Origin: JBCCSZ01 sp039199225
Lineage (GTDB): Bacteria > Bacteroidota > Bacteroidia > Chitinophagales > Saprospiraceae
Assembly: GCA_039199225.1 (NCBI GenBank)
Contig: JBCCSZ010000309.1
Location: 1 to 9,291 of the forward strand
Length of the DNA: 9,291 nt
Direction: 5' to 3'
The translations under genes were made by a program, and so were the position numbers. The number at the start of each line of letters is the position of its first letter. Within the stretch, counting starts at the first letter, position 1. Shown in pieces: positions 1 to 8,600 of the stretch. Under the pieces are notes generated by a model that was not told where the DNA came from, searched no databases, and saw only the letters and a list, made by a program, of their open reading frames with translations.

Positions 1-244
1 AATGGTCCCATTGCCACAAAGCAAAAACCATTTCCTCTTATGCCCTTCACATACATTACCTAAAAAGCAGTTCTTGAAGGCTGATGAAAACCAGCCGTTT
101 TGTATATCGTGATGGCCTGCCAGTTCGCTCCGAACCGATAAGCATTTAACTTGTCAAAGGCGTTGATCCAAAACTGGGATTTTTTGAATCGAAAAGAAAG
201 GATTTGTGTCGAATGGTCTCTTTTTTGGTTCGAATGGGAAAGTA
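1..244. other. Non-coding 3' flank of the patatin gene
   Basis: No convincing gene is seen here. The only longer open frame runs on the minus strand from 317 to 60. It overlaps the end of the patatin gene out of frame and shows no recognisable motif, so it is treated as chance. No clear hairpin followed by a T-run was found that would end the minus-strand transcript. The stretch contains phased short direct repeats, which are listed separately. Confidence 0.6.
189..237. repeat. Phased TCGAA-type short direct repeats
   Basis: TCGAATGG occurs at 209-216 and again at 230-237, a 21-bp step. A related TCGAAAAG lies at 189-196, 20 bp earlier. The spacing is close to two helical turns. The copies sit just past the stop codon of the minus-strand patatin gene. 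They could be a binding site for a gene to the left of the window or part of a 3' end. Such short repeats can also arise by chance, and no function is assigned. Confidence 0.35.
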
Positions 245-2500
245 TCAAAACAAATAGCCTAGGTGAAGAACAAAATTGACGGAGGGATCGAGCAAATTCA
301 TCTCCGAACGGAACCAAGCCGGACCGATGCGCGTCATAACACCCAACTCGATACCCGCACCAAACAGATGGCCACTGTCCGCTTGAACAAAGGTTTCACT
401 ACCCGGCTGGGTGAATTCAAAAGGTGCTACATCAAAGTAACCATAATTCACCATCAAGGAAGCAAAATAGTCCCTGGCGGGCTCCATTCGAAACTTCAAA
501 CCAGTAATCACATAGGAAGAAGCGGGCTGCTGCATGTAATCCAATCCAACAAAATTAACCTGGGACCACTGGTTGGGAATGTTGCGGCCAAGGTAGAAAA
601 GACTGAGCAAATTGTCTTCCGAAAGAGAGACAGCTCCGGCATCATTGTACCAGTGCAAGGCAAAACGCCTGCCCAACGGAAAGAGCTTGTTCATTTGTGC
701 GCGGACAAAGTAATTGAGGTTTTCCAGCGGCAAGGTCTGACCACCATCACCAAAGGTTTTGAGGCTACCATCAAAGGTTAGCTTGGACACCAGGCGGCTG
801 TGCGACCCTTCCCTTGGGAAATGAAAACGGTCGTAGGTATCCCGCAAAAGCCGTAGATATATGTTGGCTTGATGCAGACGAAGATTTTGGGACTCAGAAT
901 CCAGGAAGGTTTCCGTCTGAGAAAATCGCTCCCACCCCACCCCTACAGCTGCCAAGAATCGGCTGTTCAAAGTTCCTAGCAATTCAGCACGCGCTTCGTA
1001 ATGGTGAATTTCAAAACCGTCCAACGCCTCATCGTCTTCGTAGAAAAATCCTGGATAAAAGTGGATGCGCCCTAAAGCATTGACCCCCAAACCGGGCCGG
1101 GAACCTGTGTAGACCAAGTAGTCCACCTGCAGCATCGGATTTTCAGATAACTTAAAATCAATGGACAATCGAGAGCCATTCAACAGCCAATTTCGCAAGG
1201 TCGCATTGAGCAACAAGCCCGCACGGAGGTTACTGTCATAATTTGCACTGACCTTCAGAAAATCACCCGTCTGACCAATGGCCACGACTTTGAGCATGTA
1301 GCCATCCCCTAGAGGTCGTAAATAGTAGTTGGCAGATTTTATGAATTGACTTCCCGGCAGGCGCTCGATCTTTTTCTCCAACTCTCCAAGGGTGTAAGAC
1401 TTCCCCTTTTGCAAACGCAACAGGTTGATCACAATTTGCTTTTTCTTCTGATCCAAGCCTTGAATGGATAAGGAATCAATGCGCAATTTTCTTGGAATAC
1501 CAACTTCTGGCCGACTGGCCAATACCCCCTTCCTTTGGGGCAATAACGACTGGATAGCTGGCAAAGCATCCTGGGCCGCTTTCGTCCCTAAAGCCATCAG
1601 CGTATCCGCCGGGTTGAAATCCAATCCACTGAAATCCACCACCTGCGGACGGATGATGACATCGGCCAATTTGAGTTGCTCATCATTCAGCTCTACAATG
1701 CGATAACTACTGGTTTGCTCCAAAACTTGGAAGATAGACGTTACATTATCCTTGGTGTACAGTGGCCCTCCAACATCCACCGCAATGATGACTTCAGCTC
1801 CCATCTTGATCACATCCTCGACCGGCAGATTTCGGATCGACATCCCATCGATCAACAGCTGATCTTCAATCACAATAGGCTCAAAGACGGAGGGAATGGA
1901 CATGCTGGCCCGCAAGGCATCGGCCAAAGAACCGCGCCGCAACACCACCGCACCACCTGTCTCAAAATCGGTTGCTACACAGCGGAATGGAATAGGGAAA
2001 TCATCGAAATTTTCATATTGTTGGGCCGGAAAGGTCAGCCTCGACAACAACATGGAAATTTGCTGGCCACCAATGATGCCCTTGGGCAACTGAATTTTTC
2101 CGTCCTTCAGCGGAAATTGTATCTGATAGCGATCCCAAGCTTCTCTTTCTTCAATGGGGATGTAATCGCGCCGCAATTGATCGTCGAAATAATCATCCCA
2201 AGGCAGCTCCCGACACAATACCTCCAACTGATCCACCGAATAACCAATCGCATACAGCCCACCAACGATACTGCCCATACTCGTTCCCGTAATAAAATCA
2301 GGCCGAATACCTGCTTCTTCCAGTACCCTCAGTACACCTACGTGTGCCAAGCCTTTGGCCCCTCCTCCACTTAGGGCCAAACCAATTTTAGGCATTTGCG
2401 CATCTTGTTGGGCCACCAGCTGATTGGAGAACAAGAGCAGACAACAGCTACATAGAAGGAGGACAATCGATCTGTCGAAAAAGGAAAGCTTGTTTTTCAT
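245..2500 (-). CDS. Patatin-like phospholipase with POTRA-like domain and outer-membrane beta-barrel (type Vd autotransporter-like)
   Basis: This is a 751-residue predicted surface lipase/phospholipase carrying its own outer-membrane anchor. Residues 1-30 form a signal peptide with a Leu/Cys-rich core, ending Leu-Val-Ala before Gln-Gln. Residues 37-320 are a patatin domain: the glycine-rich oxyanion loop SGGGAKG is at 44-50, the nucleophile elbow GTSMG at 72-76 (Ser74), and the likely catalytic Asp218 in Ile-Asp-Gly-Met. Residues about 337-410 look like a single POTRA domain. Residues about 413-751 alternate as a beta-barrel and end in Phe, as expected of a barrel assembly signal; Arg/Asp/Gly residues at 553-570 (DTYDR, FPREG) resemble Omp85-type barrels. 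Order and length match the PlpD-like type Vd family (about 730 residues). The ATG at 2500 is the first ATG after an in-frame stop (2528-2530). No Shine-Dalgarno is visible. The 732-residue gene lies 86 bp upstream on the same strand with no obvious terminator between, so co-transcription is possible. The oddity is DGM where the family usually has DGG or DGA. Family identity is firm; substrate and release of the lipase domain are unknown. Confidence 0.93.
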   Translation of the reverse strand: MKNKLSFFDRSIVLLLCSCCLLLFSNQLVAQQDAQMPKIGLALSGGGAKGLAHVGVLRVLEEAGIRPDFITGTSMGSIVGGLYAIGYSVDQLEVLCRELPWDDYFDDQLRRDYIPIEEREAWDRYQIQFPLKDGKIQLPKGIIGGQQISMLLSRLTFPAQQYENFDDFPIPFRCVATDFETGGAVVLRRGSLADALRASMSIPSVFEPIVIEDQLLIDGMSIRNLPVEDVIKMGAEVIIAVDVGGPLYTKDNVTSIFQVLEQTSSYRIVELNDEQLKLADVIIRPQVVDFSGLDFNPADTLMALGTKAAQDALPAIQSLLPQRKGVLASRPEVGIPRKLRIDSLSIQGLDQKKKQIVINLLRLQKGKSYTLGELEKKIERLPGSQFIKSANYYLRPLGDGYMLKVVAIGQTGDFLKVSANYDSNLRAGLLLNATLRNWLLNGSRLSIDFKLSENPMLQVDYLVYTGSRPGLGVNALGRIHFYPGFFYEDDEALDGFEIHHYEARAELLGTLNSRFLAAVGVGWERFSQTETFLDSESQNLRLHQANIYLRLLRDTYDRFHFPREGSHSRLVSKLTFDGSLKTFGDGGQTLPLENLNYFVRAQMNKLFPLGRRFALHWYNDAGAVSLSEDNLLSLFYLGRNIPNQWSQVNFVGLDYMQQPASSYVITGLKFRMEPARDYFASLMVNYGYFDVAPFEFTQPGSETFVQADSGHLFGAGIELGVMTRIGPAWFRSEMNLLDPSVNFVLHLGYLF

Positions 2501-2586
2501 ATGGTAAAAATAACCGATCTGATTCGATTAATAAAACGCTTGTTCATACCAGCCGTCTCATCGCTATCAATGAATTTCAAATCCTG

Positions 2587-4785
2587 CTAGACGATGGAGG
2601 ATTTTTTAAACCGGGTGGTTTCGATCAAGGTGTAATACCAGCGGCACTGTCCCACGACAACTGACCGTTGCAACAGCTTGGTCCAAAAGGTGTAGAAGAC
2701 CTCCGTATCGTAGATCACTTGGCAACCTTCGGAGGAACGCCCGACCGTCAGATGCTCAATGTGTGGAATATCATCTACCGCGTCATAGGCCGTATTCATC
2801 AACACGCCCCTGCGATCCACAATGGTATTGATGCTGAGCCTTTTCAGTTTGGACTGCAGACCCGAGACATTTTTTAACGGAAATTCGTTGAGCTTTTCCA
2901 GGAGTTCGTCGACCCTGGCTTTATGGGCCGATGCATGTGTGATGGGCTGGTAAATACCTCTGAGCATTTCCACAAAGCCATCGCCCCCTAGCCCATCCAG
3001 CCTTTTATCGCGAATGTCTGCAACATGCATGGCTTGAATGTCCACCACTTTTTCGATGTGTTCCAATTTGATGAATGGCTCAATGACCTCTTTGGGGACC
3101 TTTTGCCAGGAAGCAATTTTGTCATCCGAATAATCCGTAATGGCGTGTAGGATGTCGAGAATTTTTTGTCGATTCTTTTCTCTCTTCCGATACCAAGTGT
3201 TCAGCATCCAGGTTTTAGCCTTTTGCAGATCAATGGTTTTGCGATGTACCTTAGAACCGATCTTTTGGGCCAAGACGACTTTGCCATTGCCTGAAGACTC
3301 CTTGGTGATGGGCGCCGCAGCAGCCCAGTTTTTCAGATTGGTGTAACAAGACCTGGACTCGTCGTTTCCATATTTGGAAAAAATCAGGTACAGCTCTGAC
3401 AGCAGCAAGTTGAGATTGAGAACATCCTTGGCATCCATGCCCGCTTTGGGAACCCCTGTTTTGAGCTCGCCAGTAAACCCGTGAATGGTCAGCCAGTTAT
3501 TTCGCGGATACTTAAAGTTATTTTTACCCTGGTGAAAGTTCATAGTCGTGTCGCCCGGCACCCAGGTAAAGCTGCCATCTTTCATATGCTTCAGCCCAGC
3601 ATGGGTTCGACCAGCGGGTTGACGATTAATGTGGTATCCGGGCAGCAAGGTCAGGGTCTGTGGCGCCAGTTGATTATTGGCACTTTTGTTACCAGGCTCT
3701 GTCGTGGCGATGTTGAGTTCTATACGCTCTTTTCCATTGGACTCCAACCAACAGACAGCTATGGTATCGTTGAAATGTGTAACCTGGTTTGTATCCATAA
3801 TGCGCCGAAAGCCCACGATGTTGCAAACGCCTGGAAGATCACTCCAAGCACCATGGCGCGCCCGCACAATATCCCGGCAAAAGTGGTAAATCAACTTTTC
3901 ATCATCATGGGAATTGGGAATTTCTATTTTTGAATTGTCCTCCAAGCGTTTGACAGATTTGTTGGAAACTTCATTCAAAAAGCCCAAATGCTTGCCCTTC
4001 TTTAGAATCTTGTCAAGGAAGTTTTCGCCAGGACGTGCATCCACACTACTCAATATATTGTCCAGCGAACCCTGGGTCTTCAAGGCGTGCTTTAGCTGCA
4101 ACTCGATGACATAAGCGATGCCCTGATCAGGAATCAGTAATAGGTCGTCACTGTTGGTACCGCTCAGCTTAGTGGAAGGGGTATAAATATCTGCACAACG
4201 CTCATAGGTAGCCTTCATCAGCTTAATGATAGCATTCCAGTTGTACTTTCTGGTAATGTAACTTCTGGCATCCGCAATATTGAAATGCTTGGTGCGGCGC
4301 TGCCCTTTCAGACGAACATCCAACTGAATACGTCCCTGATGAATGTTTAGATCAAAGTCGGAAGATGGATTGGTGGCAGCCCGCAGGCTGGCGCTAGAAC
4401 TTGTGCCACGCTTTTTCTCCCGCAGAACCTTATTTATTTGCTTATGTGTTTTGCGGTTTGGCAGTACTGTTCCATCGGGATTGTCCATCCCCATCTGCTT
4501 TCGTTGGAAACTTTCAATGGCCCTGATCGTTGCACGTATCTGACCAACCTGAAGGGTATCCGAGCCTACTGAAAGTGCTTCCAATGCTTTTTGCACATCG
4601 GTTTTTCTGCGAAGCAACTGATTCTTAATGGCCTGAACTGGCTTCACAACAGTCAGATCAAGACACTCCTCTACAAAGGCAGCAGGAGCTAGTAAAGACA
4701 ATTGCAATAAAATTTGTTGAACGGCCCTGACATCCTGAACACGGTTGGTGCCTTCTAAGCCTACAGAGTCTTCAATTTTGAGCAT
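2587..4785 (-). CDS. Peptidoglycan-binding-like protein with C-terminal L,D-transpeptidase-like SxGC motif; function unknown
   Basis: This 732-residue protein has no signal peptide or membrane segment. Residues 5-122 resemble the N-terminal peptidoglycan-binding-type domain of phage-like and contractile-injection-associated proteins: S7-V-G-L-E-G-T-N at 7-14, DVRAVQQIL at 18-26, then ESFQRKQMGMDNPDG at 91-105. A Ser/Ala-rich linker follows (about 127-142). Residues 320-440 include FNDTIAVCW (338-346), an ATTEPG stretch (360-365), LLPGYH (380-385) and TIHGFTGELKTG (433-444). The C-terminus has SSEGCQVIYD (684-693) and WYYTLIE (716-722). The ATTEPG, LPGY, SEGCQV and YTL features recall a family of uncharacterised proteins with an SxGCQV signature, itself reminiscent of the His-Gly and Ser-x-Gly-Cys motifs of YkuD L,D-transpeptidases. 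That link is inferred and could be wrong. Residues about 445-655 are a charged, largely helical insertion between the two motifs. The start at 4785 is fixed by an in-frame stop at 4792-4794. The absence of a signal peptide would fit delivery by an injection system or a cytoplasmic role. The ORF itself is secure; its activity is not. Confidence 0.85.
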   Translation of the reverse strand: MLKIEDSVGLEGTNRVQDVRAVQQILLQLSLLAPAAFVEECLDLTVVKPVQAIKNQLLRRKTDVQKALEALSVGSDTLQVGQIRATIRAIESFQRKQMGMDNPDGTVLPNRKTHKQINKVLREKKRGTSSSASLRAATNPSSDFDLNIHQGRIQLDVRLKGQRRTKHFNIADARSYITRKYNWNAIIKLMKATYERCADIYTPSTKLSGTNSDDLLLIPDQGIAYVIELQLKHALKTQGSLDNILSSVDARPGENFLDKILKKGKHLGFLNEVSNKSVKRLEDNSKIEIPNSHDDEKLIYHFCRDIVRARHGAWSDLPGVCNIVGFRRIMDTNQVTHFNDTIAVCWLESNGKERIELNIATTEPGNKSANNQLAPQTLTLLPGYHINRQPAGRTHAGLKHMKDGSFTWVPGDTTMNFHQGKNNFKYPRNNWLTIHGFTGELKTGVPKAGMDAKDVLNLNLLLSELYLIFSKYGNDESRSCYTNLKNWAAAAPITKESSGNGKVVLAQKIGSKVHRKTIDLQKAKTWMLNTWYRKREKNRQKILDILHAITDYSDDKIASWQKVPKEVIEPFIKLEHIEKVVDIQAMHVADIRDKRLDGLGGDGFVEMLRGIYQPITHASAHKARVDELLEKLNEFPLKNVSGLQSKLKRLSINTIVDRRGVLMNTAYDAVDDIPHIEHLTVGRSSEGCQVIYDTEVFYTFWTKLLQRSVVVGQCRWYYTLIETTRFKKSSIV

Positions 4786-4804
4786 GAGGGGTCATTTATT
4801 GGTT

Positions 4805-4851
4805 TTTCGTAAATTGTCACATAGCTGAATGCGACCATAGGATTTACGAAA
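4805..4851. repeat. Perfect 10-bp inverted repeat upstream of the 732-residue gene
   Basis: TTTCGTAAAT (4805-4814) and its exact reverse complement ATTTACGAAA (4842-4851) are separated by 27 bp. They lie 20 to 66 bp upstream of the minus-strand start codon at 4785. The distal arm overlaps a minus-strand sequence TATCTTTC (reverse complement of 4848-4855), one mismatch from the Bacteroidota -7 consensus TAnnTTTG, though no clear -33 element accompanies it. The pair could be an operator bound by a dimeric regulator or the stem of a leader hairpin. The repeat is directly visible; the role is inferred. Confidence 0.5.
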
Positions 4852-5154
4852 GATACGCATATTCAATGTTTTTTAATAATGGGTAATCGCCTGACTAATC
4901 TGACCTTAACGAGTACTCATCGCATAGGTCTTACATATACTGCCAAGCACATCCTCCTAAACGGTATACGTGTAACAATACAAAAAAGATATATTCCTGG
5001 GCAATACATTTCAAAAAACAACATGTATATAACAAGATGAAGACAAACCTGCGAATGCTTTTTTTGTACATTCATACTTCGCATGAAAGCCATCATCTAG
5101 ACAGAATAAGCAACACGCACAAGGTCTCTTACCAAAAAAAATTTGAAATAATTA

Positions 5155-5183
5155 TTTGACTCACAAAATAATTACTACCTTTA
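5155..5183 (+). promoter_or_regulatory. Candidate Bacteroidota-type promoter for the HYR-repeat gene
   Basis: TTTG at 5155-5158 is followed after 17 bp by TACCTTTA (5176-5183), which matches the -7 consensus TAnnTTTG at seven of eight positions. A second TTTG lies at 5142-5145. The spacing is within the range described for Bacteroidota promoters. Transcription from here would give a leader of roughly 430 nt before the start at 5620, which is long, so a nearer promoter that I cannot recognise is equally possible. Confidence 0.3.
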
Positions 5184-5587
5184 ATCTACAATTGGGTATC
5201 TCCCTAACAATACTTTGAGATAAAAATTAAAGGCCCACCCTACGAAACACAAAAGAACTACTTGTCAACAGAGCGTTTTCAAATGGCTTTGTAAGACTGC
5301 AAGCCGAACTGTATCCTCTGAAAGGTACAATAAGTTAAAAACCATGGCATACTAATTTATGCCTTCCATTAACACAAATCACCACATTCCTTCCCGAAAC
5401 CGATCTAAAAAGAAGTTCAAAAACTGCATTTCAAAAGGAATCTCTAACACTGTAGGCCATTTGCCTTTGGTGCTAGTTTATTAATCGTACCCGAGTTCAA
5501 GGCAGCTTTTCTGAACGCCAAATGGCTGTTCGGAAAACTGGTATCGTAGTATGTAGCTCTACGCATGCCCTATATTCTTATGCAATT

Positions 5588-5623
5588 ATGAAAACAAAAT
5601 ATAGCATCCTTTTTAACTCATGA
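5588..5623 (+). other. 11-codon ORF overlapping the HYR gene start by ATGA
   Basis: An ATG at 5588 opens an 11-codon frame (MKTKYSILFNS) whose TGA stop at 5621-5623 overlaps the ATG of the long gene at 5620-5622. The arrangement would permit translational coupling or a leader-peptide role. No ribosome binding site is evident and the peptide is very short, so it may be chance. Confidence 0.2.
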
Positions 5624-8600
5624 AAAAACCAATAAACATGGTTCCTTCAACTATTACATCCCAAAATAGGTTGCTCCGAACTTGGAAGTTACCAGGACAC
5701 TTTCTGTGCTGGTTTACTTTAGCTTTGGGCAGCCTATTTCTATTTTCTCCAACAGCATCCCAGGCCCAATGTCCTCCAGGAGTAGCCTGTAATGCTTCTT
5801 TTCCATCAGGCCCTATCAGCATCGAAATTGAACTGACAGGCCCTTCAGCTTCCCTAAACAATGCAACTCTTTCCAATTATGTGACACCCGCAGGAGGTTG
5901 TGGTTACGCTGGAGGAACATCCGTCTTCGATTTCCTTGTGTTCACCAGCGATCCTGTGTTTGGAGACATGGAGCCAGCCGGTGCTCGCAGCTTTAACTGC
6001 GATAGTGTCGGTACGAGTTTTACGCGCTATATCGTCTTGGAAGACTCTCCAAACAACGGTATGTTCGAAGATTGTGATGCCTCGCCTGTCTTGGTTACCA
6101 TCACCGTCAGTGACCCAACCGTACCAACCATCGCCACCATGGGAGATGGCCCGGATTGTGGAGAAACGCTTACGCTTCAGTCTGACTCAAGCTATACGTT
6201 TACAGGCATGGACCCTACAACGGTAGTCTCTACAGCCTACGACTGTGCTGCTGAGTTGTCTTGGCTCACACCCGATTTTAGCGATAACTGTGGCATCGAT
6301 TCGCTCGTAATTTGCTTCCGTGCAGAAAGCACCCCCGCACCATCGAGCTTGCCAACAACCATCGCTTACGGTCCCAACTCAACGGCTGTACCAGCTATTC
6401 CAATCACTGTTCCTTCTACAACATTCTATGGCAATGCAGACGCCTGTACTGCCACAACCAGAGTGATTTACAAGGTCTACGACCCAAGCGGTAACGTAGA
6501 TTCTTGCCACTTCTTGGTTACAGTGGAAGACAACGAAGACCCAACTTGGACCGATCCAATGGCTGAATTGGTAGACAGCCTTTCAGCAGATGCGACCGTC
6601 GGTACTTTCAGTGCTTTCGATCCTGTAACAACCGGAAACGGCCGCTCGACCAGCGTCGTACTGGACTGCAACTCTCCCAGCTATACTGCTGACTCGGCAT
6701 ATCTTGCCGCTTTCGTACCGGATGCAACAGACAACTGTGACACAAGCGTCTCTGTAACCAATACGCTGGCCAACCCTGTAGCGCCAGAAGATTGCATGAC
6801 CCCACAGTTGGGCATCGACAACATCTACGAAAGCTTCTCCAACTTCTTCTCTGCAGCCGATAACTGCGATCCAGCCAATGCATTGGATCACGATATGATG
6901 GCAACTGATTTAGATGGAGACGAAGAGCGCTTGCGACTGTTGGTTTACACGTCCGATCCGGATGCTCCCTGGCTCGACCAGGATTCCGCTGGCGTAAAAG
7001 CACCTGTTGCACTCACAAACACCGTCTCTCCGAATCCTAGCGTAAGCGGCTCAAAAGCGGCAGGCTTGGATTTTACCTTTACTGGAGATACGGTCAAATT
7101 CAATATCACTGCCGGTGGTTCTTGCGAATTTGAAATTACAACAGATACCTTGAGCATCACTGGCTTGGATTGCCGAGACATTACCTATGGCTGGAGCGTA
7201 ACAGCTTCCGAAGATCAATTCGGTAATCCAACCGGACTTGCAGGCACAAGTAGCGATGCAGCTAACGACAATGACATCGCAGGCAGCACCAGTACAAACA
7301 ACATCAGCATTTGGCCAACAGGTACACATGCTATACAATATACTGCAGAGGATGAATGTGGCAACGTATCGACTTTTGACTTCGTATTGCAAATCTGTGA
7401 TACCATTCCTCCAGTCATTACCAACTGCCCACCATCTAATGCCGTCAATGATACCATTTGCGCCATTGCCAACAACGACCTTTGCGAAACAACGGTTAAC
7501 TGGATCATTCCAACACCGGAAGATTGCGCAGGTATCAGCAGCTTCACTGCAACAGCAACAGATGCCGCAGGCAATGCCATCACCATCAACACAGGAAACG
7601 TTCCTGGTGGCACTTGCGCATCCGTCAGTGGATTCGCGGGCGTCTACGGCCCTGGCAACTGGATCACCAACCTAAACGCCGGTACAGGTGCCGTTGATCT
7701 TTCTGGCGCTCCTTCCAGCATTCAAATGTTCGAAGATGGTTTTGGTGGTGCCGGTCCTGGTGTCAATACAGAAGTTACAACGACCATTCTGGAAGATGGC
7801 GTGGTTTCCTTCAACTACGATTACAATAATACCCTCGGTGCACCGGATGATTTCGGTTACCTCCTCAATGGTACTTATGTTCAACTGGCAGCCTTCGACA
7901 TCGCCAATGGATTCCAAATAGTATCTGTCAGCGCAGGTGATAATTTCGGATTCCGCTTGGAAGGTAGTGGTGGATTCCTGGTAGCAGATGTCGTCATCAG
8001 CAATTTCCAGTTTGAATGTCAGCAAGGTGCCTGGGCAGATTTCCCAGTAGGGGTTTCCAAGGTTCAATACATCGCCGAAGACAACTCTGGCAACAGAGAT
8101 ACTTGCGATTTCTACATCAACGTGAAAGACCAGCAAGCACCTGAATTCACCAACTCAATTGCAGATCAGGACCTCTTCATCGACGAAATCGATTGCAACA
8201 ATCCAACTGTACCAAACTACATCAGCCTAGGATCAGCCGAAGCACAGGACAACTGTTCTGTCGACTCTGTCTCCCAGTCTCCAATGCCTGGTACACCAAT
8301 TCCACTGACAGCAATTCACCACGACAGCATGTTCCAGGTCGTACTGACGGCTTGGTCGGCCGGACTGTCTACTTCTGATACATTCAAAGTAACGGTCATT
8401 GACAATACCGATCCAATCATGGATTGCCCGGATGATGTAACCATCTTTGCAGACGGCGATTGCGAAGGCAGCTTAGCGGCTTATCCTTCTGTAAGCATTA
8501 CCGATGATTGTGAGGATGTTGACTTGACGTTGGTAGATACCACTCGCTCCGATGGAATGATGACCAGTGCTGCTTTCGGATATGGTACAACAACCGTTAC

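Larger units (their letters stand above)
4786..5619. other. Long AT-rich divergent intergenic region
   Basis: These 834 bp lie between two divergent genes and should hold the promoters of both. Several poly-A/T runs are present. No tRNA, riboswitch or terminator is recognised. Two short plus-strand ORFs exist (53 codons at 4879-5040 and 41 codons at 5359-5484), without ribosome binding sites or recognisable sequence; both are probably chance. The 8-mer CAAATGGC occurs at 5280-5287 and 5519-5526, and its reverse complement at 5456-5463. A small hairpin can form from CGTAG (5545-5549) and CTACG (5559-5563). The region is long for a Bacteroidota promoter region, so a small RNA or a lost gene is possible but not shown. 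Confidence 0.6.

Noticed and set aside
60..317. 85-residue minus-strand open frame at the left end
   Set aside because: It overlaps the C-terminal end of the patatin gene in another frame, and its protein has no recognisable domain, signal or repeat.
263..2374. Several plus-strand open frames opposite the patatin gene, including one of 232 codons at 1676-2374
   Set aside because: They lie antisense to a gene whose motifs and barrel end are clearly recognisable; their translations are low-information shadows.
2501..2586. Possible terminator or promoter between the two minus-strand genes
   Set aside because: No stable hairpin with a T-run was found, and the only TAnnTTTG-like sequence lies too close to the start codon to be a normal promoter.
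2668..4543. Plus-strand open frames opposite the 732-residue gene, up to 150 codons
   Set aside because: They are antisense to a long continuous frame with recognisable motifs and show no independent features.
4879..5040. 53-codon plus-strand ORF in the intergenic region
   Set aside because: It has no ribosome binding site, no recognisable sequence and a length expected by chance in AT-rich DNA; it also starts within the probable promoter region of the divergent gene.
5050..5083. TGCGAA/TTCGCA inverted pair with 22-bp spacer and an internal T-run
   Set aside because: The stem is only 6 bp with a long loop, and both flanking genes read away from it, so a terminator is not expected.
5359..5484. 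41-codon plus-strand ORF in the intergenic region
   Set aside because: It is short and basic, without a start signal or known motif; treated as chance.
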